Shown: positions 8,958 through 18,079, counted from the stretch's first letter. The stretch: DNA of 64,000 nt from Streptomyces sp. NRRL S-37 (GCF_000721605.1 NZ_JOIZ01000015.1:124001-188000), one strand, 5' to 3'. Notes: a model not told the origin generated them from the letters alone. Program-made: numbers and translations.

Positions 8958-11900
8958 TCAGTGCCGAGAGTCGTGATCGCCCCAGTGGTGGTCACGACCG
9001 TCGTGATGGTCACGGCGTTGACGGTCTCCGTCCAGGGGAACGGTGTCGCAGTACACCACCGGCCCCGGCGTGGTGGGCGGAATTCCCGCATTGGGCGGAA
9101 TTCCGTCGGTCTCCATGACCAGCAGACGCAGTCGGTCCCGCCGCGCTCCCCCGGGCAGAGGGACCTGGCCGATGTAGGACGGGGTCCTGGTGGAAGCCGC
9201 GTCGATCGAGGTCAGCGTCACGGTCGTGTCGTGGAGCGTCACCCAGGCGAGGTCCTCGTCGGTGACGGCGTCGTTCCGCCGTTGCACGGTCGCCGTGACC
9301 CGGGGCGGCGGGGAGTCGGACGGGTCGTACGACGGGCCGGTGACGCTGACGATCGGCACGTCGTCGAGCCTCACCCGCAGTTCACGGTCGGGCAGGGTCC
9401 GTACCAGATCGGTGACCACGACCGGTGAGATCTCGGCTCCCGGAATCGAGTCCGGCTGGTAGCGGACCAGGGCCAGGCGGATGAACGGCAGCCAGGCGTC
9501 CCCGGTGTCCAGGTCCAGGTCGCAGAACCAGCGGTCCCCCTCGGCGTCGAACCGCGGAGCGAAGCCCACGACGGTGACGGTGGAAGGCCCCGCGGGCGTC
9601 ACGGGGGTGAGCCCTTCGGCGTGCCGCACCGCGTTGGTGAACGTCGACACAGTCGGGGTGACGACGTCCGCGGAGCGATGGACGGGGTCGCGGCCCATCA
9701 GGGTCACCTCCGGGGCGTCCGGGGCGGATGTGCCGGCGCCCGCTGCCGGCCCGAGCACCACACCGAGGAGCTCGCCGTCCCCGGAGGAGAACCAGGGACG
9801 CTGCAGGAACACCCGGACGCCGCCGCCACGGCGGCGCCGGACGACGGTGCCGGGTGGGCCTTCGGCGGTCTCGAGGGACAGCGTGGGCACGCAGTACAGC
9901 ACCCGGGGCACGGTGGGCCTGGCGCTGCTGGGTACCGAGTGCTCCACGGCCGCGCCCCGGACGGTCCGGGCGCTCGCGTTGCGTTCGGCGAGCCGGGACG
10001 GGAAGTACTCGCCGAACTTGGTGCCGGCCACCGGGTGATAGAGCACCCTGCGGTGCTTGGTGTCGCCGAACTCGTGCTTCTTCGGTTCCGTGCTCCCCGC
10101 CCGCTGCGCGGCCGGGGTGCTGAAGGCCAGGGTGCCGTCCTGAAGGGTGACCGGTGCGACGTCGGCACCGTCGCCGGCCGGGGCCGGCTTCGCGGTGAGG
10201 AGACCGAAGACCGGTGTGGTCATCGGACGCTCGACGCGGCCCTCGTCGCCCTCGTCGGTCACGTCCGTCCACTGTGCGACGAGTTCGACCCGGTCGGTGC
10301 TGCCCTGGTCCAGCCTGATCGTTCCGGCGAGGTGCTCGGCCGTGGCGTTCTCGGGGCGTTGCCCCGTGGGCCGCAGGTCCAGGACGGGTTGTCTCAGTGG
10401 ACGCTGTACCGCGTGCACCAGGGTGAGTTCCTGACCGGGCGTGAACATCCAGTGACGTCCGGCGGCCGCCATGTCCAGCGCGGTGGACGCCCTCTGCCGC
10501 ACCTCCTCGGCCTGCCGTGCCGCCCTCTCCCCGGCCTCGGGCGCGGCCTGTGGGGCCGGCCGCGGGCCGGGCTGCTCGCGGCACCAGGAGGCCAGGCCCA
10601 TCAGCGACTCGTCGAACCGGACCGCGGAACACACCCGCACGGTGGCGACCCGGGCCTTGGGGAGCGAAACGGTCAGTACGCGTGACGACTCGTCGAAGTG
10701 AGGCGGGGCATCGCCTTCCGCCAGCCGCAGCCGGAACGAGAGGGGCCGGTGCCAGACGCTGCCTCCCCACGGGACCTCGAACGGCTCCCCCTCCGGCATG
10801 CCCGGCAGATCGAACAGCCGGACGCCGGTGGCCAGCGGCTCGCGCAGATAGGGCAGTTCGACCTGTTCTCCGGTGTGCCGGGCGGTCGCCGCGGGGTGCT
10901 CCGGGTCGGCGGCGGGCGAATCGACCGGTGTCACTTCGACGTCCGGCCGGTTCGGATCGTTGAGCGACCCGTTCTCGCGGGACGCCAGATCGTAGCCCGC
11001 TTCCCTGGCCGCGCGGTCCCGTGAACCGATGGCCCCGTCGAGCAGCCCGTGCCGTTCGACGCACTGCAGCGATGCCTTCGGAGCCACGAGGTGCCGTTCG
11101 TCGACCCCGTGGAAGGGGGTGTGCTCCCCTGTGGTGACCAGCGGCGAGCCATTGAGGTCGGCGGCGTACTGTTCGGCGGTCCGGGCCGGTTCCTCGTCCC
11201 CGGGGGTCCGGCGCGCCACCGTGCCGGGAGTGCCCGCGGCGGTGTCGCAGTCGACGGCGAATCCACTGCTGCGGCCGAGTTCCGTGAGGGACCGGCAGCC
11301 GGGGACGCCGTCGGCGTCCCCGCCGCGGAAGCCCTGTGCGCGCTGTTCGGCGGCGTAGGCCCTTCCGGTCTGTGAGCCGAAGTGACCGGTCGCGCCGGCG
11401 GGGATGGGGTGGCCGCGAGCGATCAGGGCCTGCTGGACGAGGCGTACGTCGTCGTTGGTCATGCCTGGCTGTACGTCGGCCAGTACGACGGTCCGTGTCC
11501 CGGTGCCGGGGGCCGCGCCGCCGGCCGGGCCGGGTGCGCTGCCGGGGGTGCTGCGGATGACCAGCCGGGACACCGAGGCGCCCTCGTCGAGCGGCAGCCT
11601 GGGTACGACGGCGGGGGCCGGCACGGACTCGAACCTCCGGAACGGCAGGGGCCCGTCCCCGGGCAGGGCCCAGTCGCCCTCGGGCTCCCGGTCCATCAGG
11701 GCGTCGGCTTCCCGCAGGGTGAGGCCGTTGCCCGCCAGGTCGACGGTGCGCAGCCGGACCCGGTATCCACGGCCGTACCTGAGGCGGGGCAGCGAGCCCT
11801 TCAGCACCTTGGTGTCGATCTCCAGCGGCAGCGCGGAGTCGGGGGCCGGGCCGGACGGTCGGACGTGGCCGCTGAAGGAGGGGGAATCACCGTCTCCGGG

Positions 11901-12110
11901 CCCGAACTCGAAGGTCGCTTCCCGTAGTCTGTCGGGCCAGGCACGGAAGTCCGGGAAGGCCCGCAGCGTGCCGCGTTCCGGCGGTTCGGCCGGATCCTGG
12001 TCGGGGACCCCCAGTCGTGGGGTGACGAAGACCGATACCTTGAGCCGGGTGCCGTCCGCCGGGATTCCCGCCGGGAGCACGGTCCACAGGACTTGCTGCT
12101 CGAACTTCAT
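8958..12110 (-). CDS. Uncharacterised 1050-aa protein with an internal peptidoglycan-binding-like module
   Basis: I do not recognise the family. The protein has no signal peptide and no membrane segment and begins MKFEQQVLWTVLPAGI, then RLKVSVFVTPRL. At roughly residues 205-285 there is a segment resembling a PG_binding_1 repeat: VQPGMTNDDVRLVQQALIAR, then GHFGSQTGRAYAAEQRAQGF and DGVPGCRSLTELG. The rest is strand-rich. The last 22 residues hold six His and six Asp, a possible metal-binding tail. The start is the ATG at 12110, with GGGAAG upstream; a GTG at 12116 is the alternative. Only 18 bp separate it from the stop of the 283-aa gene upstream, so the two form an operon. It might be a structural or surface component; no function is claimed. 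Confidence 0.7.
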   Translation of the reverse strand: MKFEQQVLWTVLPAGIPADGTRLKVSVFVTPRLGVPDQDPAEPPERGTLRAFPDFRAWPDRLREATFEFGPGDGDSPSFSGHVRPSGPAPDSALPLEIDTKVLKGSLPRLRYGRGYRVRLRTVDLAGNGLTLREADALMDREPEGDWALPGDGPLPFRRFESVPAPAVVPRLPLDEGASVSRLVIRSTPGSAPGPAGGAAPGTGTRTVVLADVQPGMTNDDVRLVQQALIARGHPIPAGATGHFGSQTGRAYAAEQRAQGFRGGDADGVPGCRSLTELGRSSGFAVDCDTAAGTPGTVARRTPGDEEPARTAEQYAADLNGSPLVTTGEHTPFHGVDERHLVAPKASLQCVERHGLLDGAIGSRDRAAREAGYDLASRENGSLNDPNRPDVEVTPVDSPAADPEHPAATARHTGEQVELPYLREPLATGVRLFDLPGMPEGEPFEVPWGGSVWHRPLSFRLRLAEGDAPPHFDESSRVLTVSLPKARVATVRVCSAVRFDESLMGLASWCREQPGPRPAPQAAPEAGERAARQAEEVRQRASTALDMAAAGRHWMFTPGQELTLVHAVQRPLRQPVLDLRPTGQRPENATAEHLAGTIRLDQGSTDRVELVAQWTDVTDEGDEGRVERPMTTPVFGLLTAKPAPAGDGADVAPVTLQDGTLAFSTPAAQRAGSTEPKKHEFGDTKHRRVLYHPVAGTKFGEYFPSRLAERNASARTVRGAAVEHSVPSSARPTVPRVLYCVPTLSLETAEGPPGTVVRRRRGGGVRVFLQRPWFSSGDGELLGVVLGPAAGAGTSAPDAPEVTLMGRDPVHRSADVVTPTVSTFTNAVRHAEGLTPVTPAGPSTVTVVGFAPRFDAEGDRWFCDLDLDTGDAWLPFIRLALVRYQPDSIPGAEISPVVVTDLVRTLPDRELRVRLDDVPIVSVTGPSYDPSDSPPPRVTATVQRRNDAVTDEDLAWVTLHDTTVTLTSIDAASTRTPSYIGQVPLPGGARRDRLRLLVMETDGIPPNAGIPPTTPGPVVYCDTVPLDGDRQRRDHHDGRDHHWGDHDSRH

Positions 12111-12128
12111 GATCACTTCCCGCCCGGT

Positions 12129-12980
12129 CTACGGATCGCCGTCGAAGCCCAGGCAGTAGTCCTCCCAGTGCGTCTCCTTGTCGAAGCAGTCGACGAAGGA
12201 GGGGTCACCCGGCGCACCCGAGAAACTCCGTTCGAGCTCGAGGGACACGGACTTGCTGAAGAAGGCGATCTTCACACTCACCGTGAGGGTGCCCCTCCCC
12301 CGGACCACGGACTCGTTGCCGTGCTTCTCGTACGTGAGCTCCAGATAGAACTCGACGGAAACGGTGACGATGCCCAGCACGCTCAGGAATCCGTTGCAGC
12401 GCAGGTAGCCGCCCACCTTCGCGCCCTTGTCCCGGACTTCGAAGCGGACACCGGCCATGACGGTCACCCCGCCGCTCGCCACGCCCAGGTTCAGTGCCGC
12501 TCCCCCGCCGAACTCGATGGCGCCCTCGACCTCGATGACACCGGCCGCGTCGACCAGCAGGGAGAAGTGGCCACCACCGCCGAACAGGGAGACGGTGACG
12601 TTGAAGGGACGCTGCCGCTCGGAGACCGAGAAGCGGAAGGAGAGGGCCTTGCCGGGGTCGAAGGGGATGGTCAGTTCCGTCCTCAGGGAGACGTCGGCGA
12701 GTGAGAAGACGCCGATTCCGATGGCGGGGAGGGCCAGCGCGTACCCCGTGCGGATGCCCCAGGGCTGGACGTCCACATACGCGCCGGAACCGAAGGCGTC
12801 GGCGGGCAGGGCGCTGCGCAGGGTGTCGATGAACCGGAGGTCCCCCAGGAACCGCATCTCCAGGCCGGACGCCGACACGTCCGGTTTGTTGCCGGGGGCG
12901 GCCCGAAACTCCAGGTCGGCGATCTCCACGCGGACGACGTCGCCGATGACCAGCGCGACATCGCGCAGCCGGCCCTCCAC
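12129..12980 (-). CDS. Uncharacterised 283-aa beta-rich protein
   Basis: No family recognised. The chosen start is the GTG at 12980, preceded by GGAAG with 6-nt spacing; upstream extension of the frame would run antisense through the DUF2235 gene. The sequence alternates hydrophobic and polar residues in long runs such as AIEFGGGAALNLGVASGG and FYLELTYEKHGNES, and the glycine-rich FGGGGHFSLLV occurs mid-protein, all suggesting a beta barrel, prism or jelly roll. The C-terminus has two Cys (FVDCFD, DYCLGF). No signal peptide. It is the first gene of an operon with the 1050-aa protein and divergent from a DUF2235 hydrolase, so the three may act together. Confidence 0.65.
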   Translation of the reverse strand: MEGRLRDVALVIGDVVRVEIADLEFRAAPGNKPDVSASGLEMRFLGDLRFIDTLRSALPADAFGSGAYVDVQPWGIRTGYALALPAIGIGVFSLADVSLRTELTIPFDPGKALSFRFSVSERQRPFNVTVSLFGGGGHFSLLVDAAGVIEVEGAIEFGGGAALNLGVASGGVTVMAGVRFEVRDKGAKVGGYLRCNGFLSVLGIVTVSVEFYLELTYEKHGNESVVRGRGTLTVSVKIAFFSKSVSLELERSFSGAPGDPSFVDCFDKETHWEDYCLGFDGDP

Positions 12981-13100
12981 CGACGTCTTCCGTACCAGTG
13001 AGCGCGTCGAGCGGCTGCCGCATGGCGCGGGGCGCCGGCCGGTGAGACCCTGGGAGTGGCGCTGTGTGCCGCTCCACGCTCTCGCGAGGAGGGGATGGTC

Positions 13101-14309
13101 ATGGCCAAGCGTCTGGTCGTCTGCTGTGACGGCACATGGAATTTCGCGGACCAGCCGAGCAAGACCAATGTCGCCAAGGTCGCCCTGTCCGTGCGCCCCG
13201 GGTCCGCCGCCGGGAAGGAACAGCGCGTCTACTACCACAGCGGCGTCGGCACCCACCGCTGGGAGCGTCTGCGCGGCGGCGCGTTCGGTGTGGGGCTGTC
13301 CCGGAACGTCATGGACGCCTACCGGTTCCTCGTCGAGACGTACGAGCCCGACGACGAGTTGTTCCTCTTCGGCTTCAGCCGCGGTGCGTTCACCGCCCGC
13401 AGCCTGGCGGGGCTGGTGCACCACAGCGGCGTCCTGCGCCGGGACCACGCCGGCCGGATCCCGGAGGCCTGGGCTCTGTACCGTGACCGCGTCGAGCAGC
13501 CGAACGGCGCGGCCGCCACGCTGTTCCGCCGCTCGTACGCGCGCGAGACGGAGATCAGGTTCGTCGGGGTGTGGGACACGGTGGGCGCCCTGGGCATCCC
13601 GGTCCCGGACGCCCCCTGGCTGCGGCCGGCCGCGGACCGGTTCAACCGCCGCTGGGCGTTCCACGACACCGAGCTGAGCGACCGGGTCGAAGCGGCCTTC
13701 CACGCGCTGGCCGTCGACGAACAGCGCTCGGCGTTCCGGCCGGCCCTGTGGCACCGGCGTCCCGGCTCCGCCACGCGGGGACAGGAGTTGAAGCAGGTGT
13801 GGTTCGCCGGGGTGCACAGCGACGTCGGCGGCGGCTACCAGGAGACGGGACTGTCCGACATCGCCCTGCTGTGGATGGTCGCCCATGCCCGCAGGCACGG
13901 TCTGGAGTTCGACGCCGATGCGCTCGGCGCGGAGGGGCCCCGGGTGATGAAGCCCGAGGAATGCGTCGACTTCCGTGTACGGCCGGACGGTTCGGGCACT
14001 CTCCACGCCTCACGAACGGGCGTGTACCGGCTGGCCAGGCCGCTGCACCGGCCGCTCGGGAAGGCGGTGGACGACCACGGCGAGCCCGACGGCAACGAGT
14101 TCCTGGCGGTGCCCGCCAAGGAGCGCTACGACCGGGACCCGGACTACCGGCCGCCGGAACTGGAGGATTACCTGAGCCGGCAGGAACGGGTCCGGCTGGA
14201 GCCCGTCCTGCTGCCGGACCTCGCCTCGAGCCTGCCGCCCGTGTCTCCCGCCGCATCCGGTCCGGGAACGACGGCCGACGCGCGGGACGGACTCCACCGT
14301 GCCACGTGA
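13101..14309 (+). CDS. DUF2235 alpha/beta hydrolase (Tle1-like phospholipase fold)
   Basis: A 402-aa protein with the DUF2235 signature. It opens KRLVVCCDGTWNF, and the nucleophile elbow GFSRGAF places Ser93 (GxSxG type). The conserved FAGVHSDVGGGY supplies His239 and Asp241, and a WDTVGALGIP motif lies between. The family includes type VI secretion lipase effectors, but many members are stand-alone bacterial or fungal hydrolases. The ATG at 13101 has AGGAGG 8 nt upstream; an ATG at 13095 is too close to it. It is divergent from the unknown two-gene operon at 8958-12980. No signal peptide, so it probably acts inside the cell unless delivered. Confidence 0.88.
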   Translation: MAKRLVVCCDGTWNFADQPSKTNVAKVALSVRPGSAAGKEQRVYYHSGVGTHRWERLRGGAFGVGLSRNVMDAYRFLVETYEPDDELFLFGFSRGAFTARSLAGLVHHSGVLRRDHAGRIPEAWALYRDRVEQPNGAAATLFRRSYARETEIRFVGVWDTVGALGIPVPDAPWLRPAADRFNRRWAFHDTELSDRVEAAFHALAVDEQRSAFRPALWHRRPGSATRGQELKQVWFAGVHSDVGGGYQETGLSDIALLWMVAHARRHGLEFDADALGAEGPRVMKPEECVDFRVRPDGSGTLHASRTGVYRLARPLHRPLGKAVDDHGEPDGNEFLAVPAKERYDRDPDYRPPELEDYLSRQERVRLEPVLLPDLASSLPPVSPAASGPGTTADARDGLHRAT

Positions 14310-14403
14310 CACCGGCCGGCTGCGACGGCATCCCTCTGCGCGGCGCTCCCCGGCCCGGCCGGCTCACGCCCATGACCTGGCTTCCGCGTGATCTCGTCCC
14401 TTC

Positions 14404-14434
14404 CCTCCGCCGCCGGCACACCCGGCGGCGGAGG
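14404..14434 (+). terminator. GC-rich hairpin, probable terminator
   Basis: A perfect 13-bp stem (arms CCTCCGCCGCCGG and CCGGCGGCGGAGG) closes a 5-nt loop. It lies 95 bp after the DUF2235 stop and before the next ribosome binding site. There is no T tract, as is usual for Streptomyces terminators. Confidence 0.6.
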
Positions 14435-14548
14435 CCACCGGCTGCGCCCGGTCATCCGTGAGCGGGGCCGTTCCAGCCGGTTCGGGCGTGCTTCGCCGGT
14501 CCCGGTGGGCAGACATGTCCCGACCGGTGATCGAACGAAGGGGACAAG

Positions 14549-15352
14549 GTGACGCGGAACTCCGCTGACGCGATGGAATCGATGGAGCAGCTCGCCACGG
14601 TCTGGCGGGACATGGTGCTCGACCGGGATCCGGACGCGGACGTACGGGACCTGCCGGGCATCGCGGTGCGCTGGGCGGAGTCCCGGTTCGGCTTCTGGAA
14701 CTGCGTCACGCTCACCGACGCCGGGGCGGACGCGGTCCTCATGGAGAAGCGCCTGGGGCAGGCGGCGGACATCATGCGGGCGAAGAGACACGCGGGTTTT
14801 CTGTGGGTCTTCGAGGACCTCCTCGACGCCGGGGCACGCCCGCGCCTGACGGAAGCGGCCGAGCGGGCCGGTCTGGTGCACGCCTTCTCGGGCACCGGTA
14901 TGGCAGGCGACCTGCTGCCGGTCCCGGAACCGGCGCACCCGGACCTGACGTTCACGCGGGTCCGCACGGACGAGCACCTGCGGGCCTACGCCGACCTCAA
15001 CTCGCGCGCCTACGGCATGCCGCTGGAGGCCGGCCGCGACGGCCTCGTGGGCTCGAGGCTGTGGAGGACGGAAGTGCACGCCTACCTGGGCGTACGGGAC
15101 GGCGTTCCGGTGACGTGCGCCGGGGCCGTGGAGGCGGACGGCCGTCTCTTCGTCGTCCTGGTGGCCACGGACCCGCGGTGGGAGCGCAGAGGGTACGGGG
15201 AGGCGGTGACCCGCAAGGCCCTGTACGAGGGCGCCCGGGCCACCGGCCTGACCCGCGCCACACTGCACGCGACCGCCGCCGGGGCCCCCGTGTACCCGCG
15301 GATCGGCTTCGAGCCGAACAGCCCGCTGCACTTCTTCACTCTGCGAAGCTGA
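14549..15352 (+). CDS. GNAT family N-acetyltransferase
   Basis: A 267-aa protein whose C-terminal half is a GNAT domain: FVVLVATDPRWERRGYGEAV holds the acetyl-CoA pyrophosphate loop RRGYGEA, followed by the helix KALYEGARATGL and the usual closing YPRIGFEPNSPLHFF. The N-terminal 120 residues are not a typical GNAT and may be a second, degenerate acyltransferase lobe. The GTG at 14549 follows AAGGGGACAAG. It is not in an operon. Acceptor substrate unknown. Confidence 0.88.
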   Translation: MTRNSADAMESMEQLATVWRDMVLDRDPDADVRDLPGIAVRWAESRFGFWNCVTLTDAGADAVLMEKRLGQAADIMRAKRHAGFLWVFEDLLDAGARPRLTEAAERAGLVHAFSGTGMAGDLLPVPEPAHPDLTFTRVRTDEHLRAYADLNSRAYGMPLEAGRDGLVGSRLWRTEVHAYLGVRDGVPVTCAGAVEADGRLFVVLVATDPRWERRGYGEAVTRKALYEGARATGLTRATLHATAAGAPVYPRIGFEPNSPLHFFTLRS

Positions 15353-15462
15353 CGGAGCGGATGCCGTCACCGCGCTGTGCGCGGTGCTGCGCGAACGCGG
15401 CCTCCCGCGCCCCGGCCCCCGGTGAGCGGTGTGCCGGTGGCGCTGGGGGGAGGCGGGGCGGA

Positions 15463-16044
15463 CTACCCGTCGTGCCGGGGCCGTCGGGGCTCCCGTCCTT
15501 CCGGCGCCCCACCGCCGGCGTCCGCTCCGCCGTGGCTCCCGCGGAGGGTCTCGCGCACCTCGCGCAGGCGCCGCACCTGCCGGCCGCCCTGCCATGTCAG
15601 CAGCGGCAGAACGACCGCGCCCAGCAGACCGAGGACCAGTGCCTGCCGGACCTGGCCCAGGAGGAGCGGCGCGGCGACGAGCAGCGCGTACATCAGACAG
15701 AGGACCGCCAGGGCGGGGCGCCGGTGCCGGGTGCGGTGCAGCCGCTGCTCCACCAGGCCCAGCATGGCCTCCCGGTCGGCCGGCGAGGAGGGGATCTCCC
15801 CGTGGCGCAGCCGGTGGTCCAGGGTGACCAGCCGGTCGCCCGAGCCGCCGGCCGCGCGTTTCTCCCGGGCCCGCAGCACCAGCAGGACGGCCACCGCGCC
15901 CACCGAGGTCACGGCGGACCGCGCCAGCACCACGAGGGCCGGCTCCCCCGGTGACATCAGCATGGTCACCGCCCAGCCCAGGAGGACGACGAGCAGGACC
16001 TGAGCCCATATGTGGCGGCCGAGGAAGGTGTTGAGCCGTTCCAT
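15463..16044 (-). CDS. Four-segment membrane protein
   Basis: A 193-aa protein, function unknown. Hydrophobic stretches include AQVLLVVLLGWAVTMLM, AVTSVGAVAVLLVL, ALAVLCLMYALLVAAPLLLG and ALVLGLLGAVVLPLLTW, with a charged loop between segments two and three and a basic C-terminal tail. The start at 16044 has GGTAGGGG upstream; the longer open frame upstream is the antisense of its neighbour. Eight bases separate it from the 89-aa membrane protein before it, so both are one transcription unit. Confidence 0.8.
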   Translation of the reverse strand: MERLNTFLGRHIWAQVLLVVLLGWAVTMLMSPGEPALVVLARSAVTSVGAVAVLLVLRAREKRAAGGSGDRLVTLDHRLRHGEIPSSPADREAMLGLVEQRLHRTRHRRPALAVLCLMYALLVAAPLLLGQVRQALVLGLLGAVVLPLLTWQGGRQVRRLREVRETLRGSHGGADAGGGAPEGREPRRPRHDG

Positions 16045-16052
16045 CGCCGCCC

Positions 16053-16322
16053 CTACCGTCCGGGCCGGACGTCGCCGCGACGGGCGCTCACCGTCCGGGC
16101 GTACAGCGCGACCGCCAGCAGCACGCAGGCCACCGCGCTGTACACCCATCCCGCCGTTCCGCGCGCCACGCCGACGACGCCCCACACCGCCCACAGGGCG
16201 AGCACCACGCACAGTGCCGTCCAGGCGATGTCGGCGACGCGTGCGCGTAACCGGTCGCGCTGGCGCGTGCCCGGTTCGAGGTCACCGAGTTCCTGTACGC
16301 CGTCCTCGTGACGCGCTTCCAT
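16053..16322 (-). CDS. Small membrane protein
   Basis: An 89-aa protein with a hydrophilic N-terminus (about 30 residues) and two hydrophobic helices, WTALCVVLALWAVWGVVGVA and AVACVLLAVALYA, ending in a basic tail. The ribosome binding site AAGGAGG lies 6 nt before the ATG at 16322. It is first in a two-gene unit with the 193-aa membrane protein. No homology recognised. Confidence 0.8.
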   Translation of the reverse strand: MEARHEDGVQELGDLEPGTRQRDRLRARVADIAWTALCVVLALWAVWGVVGVARGTAGWVYSAVACVLLAVALYARTVSARRGDVRPGR

Positions 16323-16425
16323 GACCGGCCTCCTTGTGCACTGTGCCTTGTCCGTCTCCGACGCCCTACCGGCTACCCCTGGTCGAGAGCGTCAAGCGGC
16401 GGACGGACCGGGGAAGTTGCCGGGA

Positions 16426-17780
16426 TCAGGGCAGGGTCCACTTCTGGTTGGGGCCGGTGTGGCAGGTCCACAGGTGGACGGGGGTGCCGTCCTCCCAGGT
16501 ACCGCCCGAGGCGTCCAGGCACTTGCCCAGGCCGATGTGGCCCTGGGCCAGGCTGCGCGCCGGGTCGGTATTGGTGAAGTCGTTGATCTTCCGGCCGTTG
16601 AGGAAGACCTCCAGCCGCTCTCCGGTGACGCGGATCTCGTACGTGTTCCACTCCCCCGGCGGATTCAGCGCCGCGTCGCGCGCGTCGAGGTCGGCGGACC
16701 GGAATCCGTAGACGGATCCCGTGGTGCGGTCGGCCGCGTCGGTGGCGTCGATCTGGATCTCGTAGCCGTTGTCCACCGCCGACCAGGGGTCGTCGGAGGC
16801 CGGGAAGCCCACGAAGACACCGGAGTTGTCGTCACCGTTCAGCTTCCAGTCGAGCTTCAGCGAGTAGTCGCCGGTGAACTCCCGGGCGTCGTACCAGAGC
16901 AGGCCCAGTCCGCCGTGCGAGGTGAGGGTGCCGTCGGCCAGGGTGAAGCCGCCGGGTCCCGCCTGCTTCCAGCCGGTGGTGCCGGTGCCGTCGAACAGGG
17001 GCGTGTAGCCGGTCTCCGGGCGGCAGTCGGCCTTGGTCGTGCCGGCCGCCCAGCGGATGCCGCCGAGCAGGTGACGGCGGAAGGCGGGGTCCGCGTAGGA
17101 CTCCTCCGTGTGACCGCCGCCGGTGTAGAAGGCCCGGCCGCCGGCGTAGTCCTTGCACCAGGCGATCGGGTGGTCGCCGGACATGGAGCCGCCGGAGTAG
17201 CTGGACTCGTCCAGTGAGGCCAGGACGTGGGCGGTGGTGCGGGGGTTGGTGCGGTAGTTGTACCACTCGTCGGTGCGCTGCCAGGTGCCGGCGAGGTGCG
17301 CGGTGGCGTCGTGCGCCCGGTCCTCGACCTCGACGGTCGCGGGCTGGATGGCGGGGTGGGACTGGAAGAGGGCGCCGGCCAGTCCTTCGTAGAAGGGCCA
17401 GTCGTACTCGGTGTCGGCGGCGGCGTGGATGCCGACGTAGCCGCCGCCCGAACCCATGTACTGCTCGAGCGCGGTCTGCTGGGCGGCTCCGAGGACGTCG
17501 CCGGTGGTGGAGAGGAAGACCACGGACCGGTACCGGGCCAGATTGGCGGTGGTGAAGGCCGCCGGGTCCTCGGTGGCGTCGACGGTGAAGTTGTTCGCCG
17601 CCCCGAGGTCGCGCAGTGCCGTGACGCCCTCATCGATCGAGGAGTGACGGAATCCCGTGGTCCTGGAGAAGACAAGGATCCTGTACGCGGGGTCGGCCGC
17701 CGCGCCCGGCACCTCGTCCGCGCTGTGGTGGGCCGCCGGTGCGGCTGTGGACAGGGCTGTGGTCTGCGGCGTCAGGCAGA
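16426..17780 (-). pseudogene. ThuA domain plus DUF1080 module, truncated at both ends
   Basis: The encoded order is ThuA (trehalose-utilisation, glutamine-amidotransferase-like fold: YRILVFSRTTGFRHSSID, GGGYVGIHAAADTEYDWPF, GGHTEES) then DUF1080 (3-keto-disaccharide hydrolase-like: LFDGTGTTGWKQAG, NSGVFVGFP, GYEIQIDATDAA). The N-terminus begins inside what looks like a signal peptide tail (LTPQTTALSTAAPAAHHSAD) with no start codon of its own. The DUF1080 domain stops after ARSLAQGHIGL and is fused in frame to a ricin-lectin tail (GKCLDASGG...WTLP) encoded by a 99-bp repeat. The frame stays open upstream to 18030, but there it is the wrong frame of a ricin domain. It lies downstream of the sugar dehydrogenase on the same strand. 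Either a rearranged pseudogene or an assembly join. Confidence 0.75.
16430..16528. repeat. 99-bp direct repeat, copy 1
   Basis: Identical over 99 bp to 17781-17879, same orientation, offset 1351 bp. On the minus strand it encodes one ricin beta-trefoil repeat ending NQKWTLP. It forms the C-terminus of the ThuA/DUF1080 frame. Confidence 0.93.
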
Positions 17781-17879
17781 GGCAGGGTCCACTTCTGGTT
17801 GGGGCCGGTGTGGCAGGTCCACAGGTGGACGGGGGTGCCGTCCTCCCAGGTACCGCCCGAGGCGTCCAGGCACTTGCCC
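17781..17879. repeat. 99-bp direct repeat, copy 2
   Basis: Second copy of the 99-bp perfect repeat; here it is the last repeat of the ricin-type lectin fragment at 17781-18079. Mismatches begin at exactly corresponding bases on both sides. Confidence 0.93.
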
Positions 17880-18079
17880 GACTGCGGATTGCGCACCGTA
17901 CCGTCCGACTGGGCCGCCCACTTCTGCGCCCCCGTGCCGTTGCACGTCCACAGCTGGATCCGCGTCCCGTCCGCGCTGCCGCCGCCGGAGACGTCCAGGC
18001 ACTTGCCGAGCGCCCGCAGCGACCCGTCACCGGCCACCGTCCAGCGCTGTGCCGCCGAGGAGTTGCACGTCCAGATCTG
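17781..18079 (-). pseudogene. Ricin-type beta-trefoil lectin fragment, out of frame with both neighbours
   Basis: Roughly 99 codons in a frame used by neither flanking protein. It contains two complete trefoil repeats with the QxW-type motif (LGKCLDVSGGGSADGT / NGTGAQKWAA and SGKCLDASGGTWEDGT / GPNQKWTLP) and the last part of a first one (IWTCNSSAAQRWTV). Ricin domains normally have three repeats and are carbohydrate-binding C-terminal modules of secreted Streptomyces enzymes. The upstream boundary at about 18079 falls where the dehydrogenase CBM-like domain breaks off; the downstream boundary meets the ThuA fragment. It is probably the detached lectin tail of one of these enzymes. Confidence 0.75.

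Noticed and set aside
17781..18030. N-terminal 80 codons of the ThuA reading frame as real protein
   Set aside because: The same DNA encodes a clear ricin lectin in another frame, so this is read-through noise, not a leader.
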